A stretch of DNA of 64,000 bases from Reticulitermes speratus (Eukaryota; Arthropoda; Insecta; Blattodea; Rhinotermitidae), in assembly GCA_021186555.1 (NCBI GenBank), contig JAJKFL010000004.1:13580779-13644778 (forward strand), read 5' to 3'. The notes below the pieces were generated by a model that worked only from the letters and a program-made list of their open reading frames with translations, was not told where the DNA came from and did not search any database. Both the position numbers and the translations under genes were made by a program. Numbering within the stretch: the first letter of the stretch is position 1; each line of letters begins with the position of its first letter. Below, in pieces: positions 52,391 through 64,000 of this stretch.

Positions 52391-55300
52391 ATAGCGAGCT
52401 GTTAACAACTAGTATACATAGCGAGCTGTCTACATACTAGGGCTGTTAACAATTAACATGCGAGCTGTCTAACAACTAGTATACTAGCGAGCTGTCTAAC
52501 ATCTAGTATACAAGCGAGCTGTCTAAACTAGTATACATAGGAGCTGTTAAACTGTTACAAGCGAGCTGTCTAAACTAGTTACAAGCGAGCTGTCTAAACT
52601 AGTATACATAGCGAGCTGTCTAACAACTAGTATACATAGCGAGCTGTCTAACATACTAGTTACATAGCGAGCTGTCTACATCTAGTATACATAGCGAGCT
52701 GTCTAACATCTAGTATACAGCGAGCGTCTAACAACTAGTATACATAGCGAGCTGTCTAACAACTAGTATACATAGCGAGCTGTCTAACAACTAGTATACA
52801 TAGCGAGCTGTCTAAATCTAGTATACACAGCGATGTACATAGCGAGTGTCTAACAATAGTATAAAGCGAGCTGTCTAACATAGTATACAAGCGAGCTGTC
52901 TAACAATAGTAACAAGCGAGTGTCTAACAAGTATACATAGCGAGCTGTCTAATCTGTATACACAGCGAGCTGTCTAACAAGTTATAGCGAGTGTCTAAAC
53001 TAGTATACAGCGAGCTGTCTAAAAGTATACATAGCGAGCTGTCTAACATAGTATACAAGCGACTGTAACAAGTAACACGAGCTGTCTAAATAGTTAATAG
53101 CGAGCTGTTAACACTGTATACTAGCGAGCTGTCTAAACTGTTAATAGCGACTGTAACATAGTATACAGGAGCTGTCTAACATAGATACTAGGGCTGTCTA
53201 ACACTAGTATACTGCGAGCTGTCTAAAAGTTACATAGCGAGCTGTCTAACACTAGTATACAAGCGAGTGTCTAACAAGTTACAAGCGAGCTGTCTAATAG
53301 TATACAAGCGAGCTGTCTAATACAAGATGTCTAATTATACAAGCGAGCTGTCTAACACTAGTATAAAGCGAGCTGTCTACAACGTATCATAGCGAGCTGT
53401 CTTAACACTGTATACAGCGAGCTGTCTAAACTAGTATACAGCGTGTGTTAAACTGTAAACAGCGAGCTGTCTAACAAGTATACATAGCGAGCTGTCTAAC
53501 AACTTAGTATACACAGCGAGCTGTCTAACAACTAGTATACATAGCGAGCTGTCTAACAACTAGTATACATAGCGAGCTGTCTAACAACTAGTATACATAG
53601 CGAGCTGTCTAACAACTTAGTATACATAGCGAGCTGTCTAACAACTAGTATACATAGCGAGCTGTCTAACAACTAGTATACATCGAGCTGAACTAGTATA
53701 CATAGCGAGCTGTCTAACAACTAGTATACATAGCGAGCTGTCTAACAACTAGTATACATAGCGAGCTGTCTAACAACTAGTATATACTTAGCGAGCTGTC
53801 TAACAACTATATACATAGCGAGCTGTCTAACAACTAGTATACATAGCGAGCTGTCTAAACATAGTATACATAGCGAGCTGTCTAACAACTAGTATACATA
53901 GCGAGCTGTCTAAACTAAGCGAGCTGTCTAACAACTAGTATACATAGCGAGCTGTCTAACAACTAGTATACATAGCGAGCTGTCTAACAACTTGTATACA
54001 TAGCGAGCTGTTTAACATTATATACATAGCGAGCTGTCTAACAACTAGTATACATAGCGAGCTGTCTAACAACTAGTATACATAGCGAGCTGTCTACAAT
54101 AGTATACATAGCGAGCTGTCTAACAACTAGTTATACATAGCGAGCTGTCTAACAAACTAGTATACATAGCGAGCTGTCTAACAACTAGTATACATAGCGA
54201 GCTGTCTAAAACTAGTATACATAGCGAGCTGTCTAACAATATATATACATAGCGAGCTGTCTAACAACTAGTATACATAGCGAGCTGTCTAACAACTAGT
54301 TATCATAGCGAGCTGTCTAACAACTAGTATACATAGCGAGCTGTCTAACAACTGTATACATAGCGAGCTGTCTAACAACTAGTATACATAGCGAGCTGTC
54401 TAACAACTAGTATACATAGCGAGCTGTCTAAAACTAGTATACATAGCGAGCTGTCTAACAACTAGTATACATAGCGAGCTGTCTAACAACTAGTATACAT
54501 AGCGAGCTGTCTAACAACTAGTTTACATAGCGAGCTGTCTAACAACTAGTATACATAGCGAGCTGTCTAACAACTAGTATACATAGCGAGCTGTCTAACA
54601 ACTAGTATACATAGCGAGCTGTCTAACAAACTAGTATACATAGCGAGCTGTCTAACAACTAGTATACATAGCGAGCTGTCTAACAACTAGTATACATAGC
54701 GAGCTGTCTAACAACTAGTATACATAGCGAGCTGTCTAACAACTATATACATAGCGAGCTGTCTAACAACTAGTATACATAGCGAGCTGTCTAACAACTA
54801 GTATACATAGCGAGCTGTCTAACAACTAGTATACATAGCGAGCTGTCTAACAACTAGTATACATAGCGAGCTGTCTAACAACTAGTATACATAGCGAGCT
54901 GTCTAACAACTAGTATACATAGCGAGCTGTCTAACAACTAGTATACATAGCGAGCTGTCTAACAACTAGTATACATAGCGAGCTGTCTAACAACTATATA
55001 CATAGCGAGCTGTCTAACAACTAGTATACATAGCGAGCTGTCTAACAACTAGTATACATAGCGAGCTGTCTAACAACTAGTATACATAGCGAGCTGTCTA
55101 ACAACTAGTATACATAGCGAGCTGTCTAAACAACTAGTTATACTTAGCGAGCTGTCTAACAACAGTATACATAGCGAGCTGTCTAACAACTAGTATACTA
55201 GCGAGCTGTCTAACAACTAGTATACATAGCGAGCTGTCTAACAACTAGTATACATAGCGAGCTGTCTAACAACTATTACATTAGCGAGCTGTCTAACAAC

Positions 55301-58300
55301 TAGTATACATAGCGAGCTGTCTAACAACTAGTATACATAGCGAGCTGTCTAACAACTAGTATACATAGCGAGCTGTCTAACAACTAGTATACATAGCGAG
55401 CTGTCTAACAACTAGTATACATAGCGAGCTGTCTAACAACTAGTATACATTAGCGAGCTGTCTAACAACTAGTATACATAGCGAGCTGTCTAACAACTAG
55501 TATACATAGCGAGCTGTCTAACAACTAGTATACATAGCGAGCTGTCTAACAATATAGTTACACTAGCGAGCTGTTACTAAATACTAGTTTAACATAGGCG
55601 AGCTGTCTAACAACTATATACATAGCGAGCTGTCTAACAACTAGTATACATAGCGAGCTGTCTAACAACTAGTATACATAGCGAGCTGTCTAACAACTAG
55701 TATACATAGCGAGCTGTCTAACAACTAGTATACATAGCGAGCTGTCTAAACAACTAGTATACATAGCGAGCTGTCTAACAACTAGTATACATAGCGAGCT
55801 GTCTAACAACTAGTATACATAGCGAGCTGTCTAACAACCTAGTATACATAGGAGCTGCTAAGTCTAGTCTAACAAGACTATGTATACATAGCGAGCTGTC
55901 TTAACTAACTAGTATACATAGCGAGCTGTCTAACAACTATATACATAGCGAGCTGTCTAACAACTAGTATACATAGGCGTAAAGCAGTGTCTAACAACTA
56001 TACGTTTACTATAGCGAGCTGTCTAACAACTAGTATACATAGCGAGCTGTTCTAACAACTAGTATACATAGCGAGCTGTCTAACAACTATATACATAGCG
56101 AGCTGTCTAACAACTAGTATACATAGCGAGCTGTCTAACAACTAGTATACATAGCGAGCTGTCTAACAACTAGTATACATAGCGAGCTGTCTAACAACTA
56201 GTATACATAGCGAGCTGTCTAACAACTAGTATACATAGCGAGCTGTCTAACAACTAGTATACATAGCGAGCTGTCTAACAACTAGTATACATAGCGAGCT
56301 GTCTAACAACTAGTATACATAGCGAGCTGTCTAACAACTAGTATACATAGCGAGCTGTCTAACAACTAGTATACATAGCGAGCTGTCTAACAACTAGTAT
56401 ACATAGCGAGCTGTCTAACAACTAGTATACATAGCGAGCTGTCTAACAACTAGTATACATAGCGAGCTGTCTAACAACTATATACATAGCGAGCTGTTAA
56501 CAACTATATACATAGCGAGCTGTCTAACAACTAGTATACATAGCGAGCTGTCTAACAACTAGTATACATAGCGTGCTGTCTAACAACTAGTATACATAGC
56601 GAGCTGTCTAACAACTATATACATAGCGAGCTGTCTAACAACTAGTATACATAGCGAGCTGTCTAACAACTAGTATACATAGCGAGCTGTCTAACAATGT
56701 TCATAGCGAGTGTCTAACAACTAGTATACATAGCGAGCTGTTAACAAATAGTTTACATTAGCGAGCTGTCTAACAACTAGTATACATAGCGAGCTGTCTA
56801 ACAACTAGTATACATAGCGAGCTGTCTAACAACTAGTATACATAGCGAGCTGTCTAACAACTAGTATACATAGCGAGCTGTCTAACAACTAGTATACATA
56901 GCGAGCTGTCTAACACTAGTATCATAGCGAGCTGTCTAACAACTAGTATACATAGCGAGCTGTCTAACAACTAGTATACATAGCGAGCTGTCTAACAACT
57001 AGTTATACATAGCGAGCTGTCTAACAACTAGTATACATAGCGAGCTGTCTAACAACTAGTATACATAGCGAGCTGTCTAACAACTAGTATACATAGCGAG
57101 CTGTCTAACAACTAGTTACATAGCGAGCTGTCTAACAACTATTATACATAGCGAGCTGTCTAACAACCTATATTACATAGCGAGCTGTCTAACAACTAGT
57201 ATACATAGCGAGCTGTCTAACAACTAGTATACATAGCGAGCTGTCTAACAAACTATATTACATAGCGAGCTGTCTAACACTATTACATGGAGCTGTCTAC
57301 ACTTATACATAGCGAGCTGTCTAACAACTAGTATACATAGCGAGCTGTTCTAACAACTAGTATACATAGCGAGCTGTCTAACAACTAGTATACATAGCGA
57401 GCTGTCTAACAACTAGTATACATAGCGAGCTGTCTAACAACTAGTATACATAGCGAGCTGTCTAACATCTAGTATACATAGCGAGCTGTCTAACAACTAG
57501 TATACATAGCGAGCTGTCTAACAACTAGTATACATAGCGAGCTGTCTAACACTAGTATACATAGCGAGCTGTCTAACAACTAGTATACATAGCGAGCTGT
57601 CTAACAACTAGTATACATAGCGAGCTGTCTAACAACTAGTTATAATAGCGAGCTGTCTAACAACAGTATACTTGCGAGCTGTCTAACAACTAGTATACAT
57701 AGCGAGCTGTCTAACAACTAGTATACATAGCGAGCTGTCTAAAACTAGTATACATAGCGAGTGTCTAAATTTTACATAGCGAGCTGTCTAACAACTAGTA
57801 TACATAGCGAGCTGTCTAACAACTAGTATACTAGCGAGCTGTCTAACAACTAGTATACATAGCGAGCTGTCTAACAACTAGTATACATAGCGAGCTGTCT
57901 AACAACTATATACATAGCGAGCTGTCTAACAAACTAGTATACATAGCGAGCTGTCTAACAATTATACATAGCGAGCTGTCTAACAACTAGTATACATAGC
58001 GAGCTGTCTAACAACTAGTATACATAGCGAGCTGTCTACTAGTAACAACAGCTGTCTAAAGTATACATAGCGAGCTGTCTAACAATATATACTAGCGAGC
58101 TGTCTAACAACTGTTTCATAGCGAGTTTAACTACAACATTAGTATACATAGCGAGCTGTCTAAACTAGTATACATAGCGAGCTGTCTAACAACTAGTATA
58201 CATAGCGAGCTGTCTACAACAGTATACATAGCGAGCTGTCTAACAACTATATACATAGCGAGCTGTCTAAAACTAGTATACATAGCGAGCTGTCTAACAA

Positions 58301-59088
58301 TATATACATAGCGAGCTGTCTAACAATATTACATAGCGAGCTGTCTAACACTAGTATACATAGCGAGCTGTCTAACACTATATACATAGCGAGCTGTTAA
58401 CAACTAGTATACATACGAGTGTCTAACAATAGTTACATAGCGGCTTCAACAACTAGTATACATAGCGAGCTGTCTAACAATATATACATAGCGAGCTGTC
58501 TAACAACTTTTACATAGCGAGCTGTCTAACAAACTAGTATACATAGCGAGCTGTCTAACAACTAGTATACATAGCGAGCTGTCTAACAACTAGTATACAT
58601 AGCGAGCTGTCTAACAACTAGTATACATAGCGAGCTGTCTAACAACTAGTATACATAGCGAGCTGTCTAACAACAGTATACATAGCGAGCTGTCTAACAA
58701 CTAGTTATACATAGCGAGCTGTCTAACAACTAGTATACATAGCGAGCTGTCTAACAACTAGTATACATAGCGAGCTGTCTAACAACTAGTATACATAGCG
58801 AGCTGTCTAACAACTATATACATAGCGAGCTGTCTAACAACTAGTATACATAGCGAGCTGTCTAACAACTAGTATACATATGCGAGCTGTCTAACAACTA
58901 GTATACATAGCGAGCTGTCTAACAACTAGTATAACATAGCGAGCTGTCTAACAACTAGTATACATAGCGAGCTGTCTAACAACTATATACATAGCGAGCT
59001 GTCTAACAACTATACATAGCGAGCTGTCTAACAACTAGTATACATAGCGAGCTGTCTAAAAACTAGTATACATAGCGAGCTGTCTAAC
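52391..59088. repeat. Satellite M array, 28-bp unit, about 240 copies
   Basis: Unit AGCGAGCTGTCTAACAACTA then GTATACAT. It is the largest single array (6.7 kb). The first 1.1 kb (to about 53480) has many units shortened by scattered 1-5 base losses. Later sections such as 54740-54990 and 56100-56460 are almost perfect, and further noisy patches appear near 55550-56030, 56690, 57280, 57760 and 58030-58460. A GCGAGC core and a TAGTATACTA-type palindrome recur. No long reading frame exists. Confidence 0.97.
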
Positions 59089-59402
59089 AAAGTCTTAAAA
59101 AGTTATAATATGTTATACTACGACTATATTCAATTCTAAACCATTTGTAACATAGAAACACTGAAGACAGATAAGGTATCACTACGAACACAAAGATAAG
59201 TGATTTTTAGTGCTCGTGGCTTACAAAACATTATGTGTTGTGAAAGTGAGTGAAAAACAATTGGATGTATTGAAGATTGTGAACTGTCGACGACCCCCCT
59301 GAAGATGGCACAAAGTATGCCGAAACATATGTAGGGGCAAGAAATCATTGAAAATAAGTGTAGTGCATTTGTTGGATTGAAATAAAATTAATTAATGTAT
59401 GT
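59089..59402. other. Unique AT-rich sequence with hammerhead-like motif
   Basis: No gene recognised. At 59292-59337 the plus strand reads CCCCCCTGAAGATGGCAC, AAAGTATGCCGAAACATATG, TAGGGG. An outer CCCC/GGGG stem, CUGAAGA, a GGCA/UGCC stem and GAAAC appear in hammerhead-like order. Confidence 0.5.
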
Positions 59403-59413
59403 AAATATTCAGC

Positions 59414-59633
59414 TACGGCCGCTCGCTTACTGGGATTGTGGGTTCGAATCCCGCCTAGGGCATGGATGTCTGTCTGTTGTGAGTGTTGTGTGTTGTCAGG
59501 TAGAGGTCTCTGTGTCGGGCTGGTCACTCGTCCAGAGGAGTCCTACCGAGTGTGGTGTGTCTGAGTGTGATCGTGAAGCCTCGAAAAATGAGGCGGCCTA
59601 GGCCCCCAAGGGGCTGTCGAGCCATTGGAAAAA
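59414..59633 (+). mobile_element. SINE S3 copy b, 5'-truncated, with 11-bp TSD
   Basis: AAATATTCAGC at 59403-59413 is repeated at 59634-59644. The insertion starts inside the tRNA-like head (GGCCGCTCGCTTACTGGGAT), keeps the B box (GTGGGTTCGAATCCCGCC) and ends in poly-A. It is the classic signature of target-primed reverse transcription with 5' truncation. Confidence 0.92.
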
Positions 59634-59644
59634 AAATATTCAGC

Positions 59645-60085
59645 AGATATGACAAAGTGAATGGGTTGTAACAAGGCTGCAAACGGCGCACATTGAATGA
59701 CTATGTGTCTAACGAACAAGACTGCAAACGGCCCACCCCGTGACGCAGTACACAGACTTCAGCAAGACGTCCTGAGCTGTCAAAATATCGCACGGTTTCA
59801 CTGTGCACACGTAAGTGTAATTACACTTATGCCCACAACAAAAGCACGGCCTTCCCACGGCCGATTTTCACGAAAACTCACAAACATTCAACATATTTTT
59901 GTGGATATCTTATATACCGAATTTTGTCCAAATCGGAAGAAAAATGTAGAAAATAGGGCGAAACTTCATTTACGTCCTTACGTAAAGTGCGTACTTCATT
60001 ACACCGATTTTCGTGAAAAGCAGAAGCCTTTAACGGTATTACATGCAGACCGCCTATACCGAAATTACCCAGACCAGTCAGTACA
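59645..60085. other. Dispersed-repeat-like sequence before array N
   Basis: ACAAGACTGCAAACGGCCCA and GTGACGCAGTACACAGACTT resemble 1275-1320. CGATTTTCGTGAAAAGCAG and GAATTTTGTCCAAATCGGA are similar in style to the R elements. A 131-codon plus frame crosses it, with no recognisable domain. Probably an old non-autonomous element. Confidence 0.45.
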
Positions 60086-60738
60086 CAGGTAATGTAGTGC
60101 AGACATGCACTTATGCCGTTACGTAATGTAGTGAAGACATGCACTTATGCCGTTACGTAATGTAGTGCAGACATGCACTTATGCCGTAACGTAATGTAGT
60201 GCAGACATGCACTTATGCCGTTATGTAATGTAGTGCAGACATGCACTTATGCCGTTATGTAATGTAGTGCAGACATGCACTTATGCCGTTACATAATGTA
60301 GTGCAGACATGCACTTATGCCGTTACGTAATGTAGTGCAGACATGCACTTATGCCGTAACGTAATGTAGTGCAGACATGCACTTATGCCGTTATGTAATG
60401 TAGTGCAGACATGCACTTATGCCGTTACATAATGTAGTGCAGACATGCACTTATGCCGTTACGTAATGTAGTGCAGACATGCACTTACACCGTTACGTAA
60501 TGTAATGCAGACATGCACTTATGCCGTAACGTAATGTAGTGCAGACATGCACTTATGCCTTAACGTAATGTAGTGCAGACATGCACTTATGCCGTTACGT
60601 AATGTAGTGCAGACATGCACTTATGCCGTTATGTAATGTAGTGCAGACATGCACTTATGCCGTTACGTAATGTAGTGCAGACATGCACTTATGCCGTTAC
60701 GTAATGTAGTGCAGACTTGCACTTATGCCGTTACGTAA
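60086..60738. repeat. Satellite N array, 34-bp unit, 19 copies
   Basis: Unit GTAATGTAGTGCAGACATGC then ACTTATGCCGTTAC. Variants alternate between GTTACG, GTAACG, GTTATG and GTTACA at the junction, in a pattern that recurs about every 170 bp in the first half. Confidence 0.95.
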
Positions 60739-60889
60739 TGCACGACTGTCACTGAGTCGACATTACTTAAACTCGTGCTTGTGATAACAGTTCCTACACC
60801 GAATTTCATGAAAATTCGACAAAAGATTATACGGCGATACTAGGTCACAGACGAACGGAACTGGTTTCCACACAAGGCATTCTTTTTAG

Positions 60890-61210
60890 TCGCGTTCGCA
60901 TATGCGTGAAAAGCACATATTACCTTCCTCACGTCTGTCCGTCTGTCTGTGCGTGTGTCCGTATGTATCAGCGCGGCTCCCACTGTACGGATTTTCGTGA
61001 AATTTGATATTGGGAACTTCTACGAAAATCTGTCAAGAAAATCCAAATTTGTTTCAAATCGGACAAGAATGCCGGCCACTTTAATTGAATACCTAAGTAC
61101 GTTTCATTGTTGTTGGCTAAACTAAATCGCCATAAAAGCCCTCTCATCGACTTAAATGCTATCTGGCTGTTAAGATAGCTGAAGAGGTATAAACATTGCG
61201 CGAACGCGCC
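60890..61210 (+). mobile_element. R-family MITE, second copy (about 320 bp)
   Basis: CGCGTTCGC at the left and GCGAACGCGCC at 61200-61210. The interior has GTCTGTCCGTCTGTCTGTGC, TATCAGCGCGGCTCCCACTG and TTTCGTGAAATTTGATATTG as in the 29053 copy, with an internal deletion relative to it. Confidence 0.72.
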
Positions 61211-61811
61211 ACAATGTTATATTATACGTACATTGCCTAGCTTGTTGTACTTCGTATAGAACACCTAACACTTTATATGAGAAGCAGCGACGGTGTACCG
61301 GCTGTCCGCGGATCACATGTTTGGAACCTCACATACACAGCTGCGTGCAGACGCAATTGTTCGTGATTATTTGCTCATTTTCTTACAAACGACACACACG
61401 CAGTTGACACTAGGCAGAAGCACGTGATTGGCAGCGTGTTGGCTGCACTTGGAACATTTTATTTAATTATTTAACACGATGTTGAGAGACGCAATGCTAC
61501 GTTAGCAGGCGTGGCTGTGCAGCGAGCAGTACGGCGAGTTGGCGAGGTATCGATTTATTGCAGGCATGAGAGAGACGGAGCGAGAGAGAGACAGACAGAC
61601 TGTGGTATTGGACCGCCAGCGCTCAGCTCCCCCCCCCCCCCCCAATCCGCGGCACCGTGAGCGTGGGGCCGGTCCGATATTCAACAACAGTCATTCGGTG
61701 CAGAAAATCGCAACTGGGGCAGTCACACCTCTCATTTGTTTGAAACTGACGTTTGGACAATAAAAATGCACATACACTGACAGTCGCTTAGCCTGTCAAT
61801 AAAACCCCCGG
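61211..61811. other. Unique sequence, no gene recognised
   Basis: About 600 bp. GAGAGAGACGGAGCGAGAGA purine-rich run near 61565 and a run of about 15 C at 61629-61643. No gene recognised. Confidence 0.45.
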
Positions 61812-61919
61812 CCATGCTATGGCTCAGGCGGTTTGTCGTCGACATCTGACTGACGCCCAGGTTCGATTCCGGACCAGCTTATGTTCGATTTGTGGCGGAC
61901 AAAGTGGTATTAGGACAGA
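61812..61919 (+). mobile_element. SINE S4 head leading into array B3
   Basis: CCATGCTATGGCTCAGGCGG (A-box region) and CCCAGGTTCGATTCCGG (B box) are followed by TTTGTGGCGGACAAAGTGGT and a CTCCAAGTACTTTAG segment that runs straight into satellite B. This copy shows the full S4 promoter region physically continuous with a B array. Confidence 0.9.
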
Positions 61920-64000
61920 TCTCTCCAAGTACTTTAGTTTTCCCCTGTCAGTATCATTCCACCAATGCTCCATACTCATTCATACATCTACCACCAACTC
62001 TGTATAATGTTTCTCTCCCAGTACTTCAGTTTTCCCCTGTCAGTATCAATCCACCAATGCTCCATACTCATTCATACATCTACCACCGACGCTGTATAAT
62101 GTTTCTCTCCCAGTACTTCAGTTTTCCCCTGTCAGTATCATTCCACCAATGCTCCATACTCATTCATACATCTACCACCAACTCTGAATAATGTTTCTCT
62201 CCCAGTACTTCAGTTTTCCCCTGTCAGTATCATTCCACCAATGCTCCATACTCATTCATACATCTACCACCAACGCTGTATAATGTTTCTCTCCCAGTAC
62301 TTCAGTTTTCCCCTGTCAGTATCATTCCACCAATGCTCTATACTCATTCATTCATCTACCACCAACGGTATGTAATGTTTCTCTCCCAGTACTTCAGTTT
62401 TCCCCTGTCAGTATCATTCCACCAATGCTCCATACTCATTCATTCACCTACCACCAACGCTGTATAATGTTTTTCTCCCAGTACTTCAGTTTTCCCTGTC
62501 AGTATCATTCCACCAATGCTCCATACTCATTCATTCATCTACCACCGACGCTGTATTTCATTCATCTACCACCGACGCTGTATTTCATTCATCTACCACC
62601 GAGCTGTATAATGTTTCTCTCCCAGTACTTCAGTTTTCCCCTGTCAGAATCATTCCACCAATGCTCCATACTCATTCATTCATCTACCACCAACGCTGTA
62701 TAATGTTTCTCTCCCAGTACTTCAGTTTTTCCCCTGTCAGTATCATTCCACCAATGCTCCATACTCATTCATTCATCTACCACCAACGCTGTATAATGTT
62801 TTTCTCCAAGTACTTCAGTTTTCCCCTGTCAGTATCATTCCACCAATGCTCCATACTCATTCATTCATCTACCACCAACGCTGTATAATGTTTCTCTCAC
62901 AGTACTTCAGTTTTCCCCTGTCAGTATCATTCCACCAATGCTCCATACTCATTCATTCATCTACCACCAACGCTGTATAATGTTTCTCTCACAGTACTTC
63001 AGTTTTCCCCTGTCAGTATCATTCCACCAATGCTCCATACTCATTCATTCATCTACCACCAACGCTGTATAATGTTTCTCTCCCAGTACTTCAGTTTTCC
63101 CCTGTCAGTATCATTCCACCAATGCTCCATACTCATTCATTCATCTACCACCAACGCTGTATAATGTTTCTCTCCAGTACTTCAGTTTTCCCCTGTCAGT
63201 ATCATTCCACCAATGCTCCATACTCATTCATTCATCTACCACCAACGCTGTATAATGTTTCTCTCACAGTACTTCAGTTTTCCCCTGTCAGTATACATTC
63301 CACCAATGCTCCATACTCATTCATTCATCTACCACCAACGCTGTATAATGTTTCTCTCCCAGTACTTCAGTTTTCCCCTGTCAGTATCATTCCACCAATG
63401 CTCCATACTCATTCATTCATCTACCACCAACGCTGTATAATGTTTTCTCTCCCAGTACTTCAGTTTTCCCCTGTCAGTATCATTCCACCAATGCTCCATA
63501 CTCATTCATTCATCTACCACCAACGCTGTATAATGTTTCTCTCCCAGTACTTCAGTTTTCCCCTGTCAGTATCATTCCACCAATGCTCATACTCATTCAT
63601 TCATCTACCACCAACGCTGTATAATGTTTCTCTCCCAGTACTTCAGTTTTCCCCTGTCAGTATCATTCCACCAATGCTCTCATACTCATTCATTCATCTA
63701 CCACCAACGCTGTATAATGTTTCTCTCCCAGTACTTCAGTTTTCCCCTGTCAGTATCATTCCACCAATGCTCCATACTCATTCATTCATCTACCACCGAC
63801 GCTGTATAATGTTTCTCTCCCAGTACTTCAGTTTCCCCTGTCAGTATCATTCCACCAATGCTCCATACTCATTCATACATCTACCACCACGCTGTATAAT
63901 GTTTTCTCTCCCAGTACTTCAGTTTTCCCCTGTCAGTATCATTCCACCAATGCTCCATACTCATTCAATCATCTAACACCAACGCTGTATAATGTTTTTC
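61920..64000 (+). repeat. Satellite B array B3 (91-bp monomer), runs off window
   Basis: About 23 copies of the B monomer, with CATTCATTCATC or CATTCATACATC variants and a local 30-bp triplication at 62535-62600 (TTTCATTCATCTACCACCGA). It continues beyond 64000. Frames of up to 284 codons cycle through the three peptide readings and are not genes. Confidence 0.97.

Overview
This window is eukaryotic repeat-dominated DNA, almost certainly from an insect with a large genome. I suspect a cockroach or termite (Blattodea). The basis is the foldback elements whose conceptual peptides read like RRFGT.Y and LSRNVG, the non-LTR retrotransposon tail, and the dense tRNA-derived SINEs. That lineage call rests on remembered resemblance and was not searched. 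I see no intact host protein-coding gene, no rRNA gene, no functional tRNA gene and no CRISPR array. Nearly all long open frames are reading frames through tandem arrays.

Tandem arrays. About fifteen unrelated satellite or minisatellite families occupy more than half of the window. Names are local. A is about 114 bp, with seven arrays (1-517, 1826-6025, 9545-10350, 12908-13250, 17888-18570, 39786-41535, 48060-49206). B is 91 bp, with three arrays (18672-24139, 42428-45702, 61920-64000). Single arrays are C 50 bp (7043-7700), O 32 bp (12267-12390), D 15 bp (16402-16970), E 48 bp (25798-27046), F 17 bp (29726-30709), G 37 bp (31149-31888), H TACA-type (33727-34218), I 31 bp (35153-36508), J 35-37 bp (37981-38219), K 58+20 bp (45708-46468), L 38 bp (49220-50346), M 28 bp (52391-59088) and N 34 bp (60086-60738).

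Interspersed elements. Four tRNA-derived SINE families are present. S1 is about 280 bp with many copies, S2 has three copies, S3 has two, and S4 has one full-length copy plus fragments. Three SINE families have a copy with clear target-site duplications (S1 at 13958, S3 at 24207 and 59414, S4 at 28191). At least nine fragments of one non-LTR retrotransposon 3' end are scattered on both strands; two still show a recognisable ORF2 C-terminus (47325-47850 and 51775-52125). There are also pogo/Tigger-like MITE ends, a GGCGCGTTCGC-ended MITE family (R) and a foldback family with a CGACGTTTCG core (FB).

How the parts relate. Satellite A lies inside the long inverted arms of a foldback-like element (9478-13319) whose left end reads TTAA followed by CCCTTTATAG, suggesting a piggyBac-type non-autonomous origin. 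Satellite B appears to be an expanded internal segment of SINE S4: two B arrays start inside an S4 copy. The FB elements and several unique stretches carry a hammerhead-ribozyme-like core (CUGANGA, stem, GAAAC) of the kind reported for Penelope-like elements. The most informative story here is how transposable elements seed satellite arrays.
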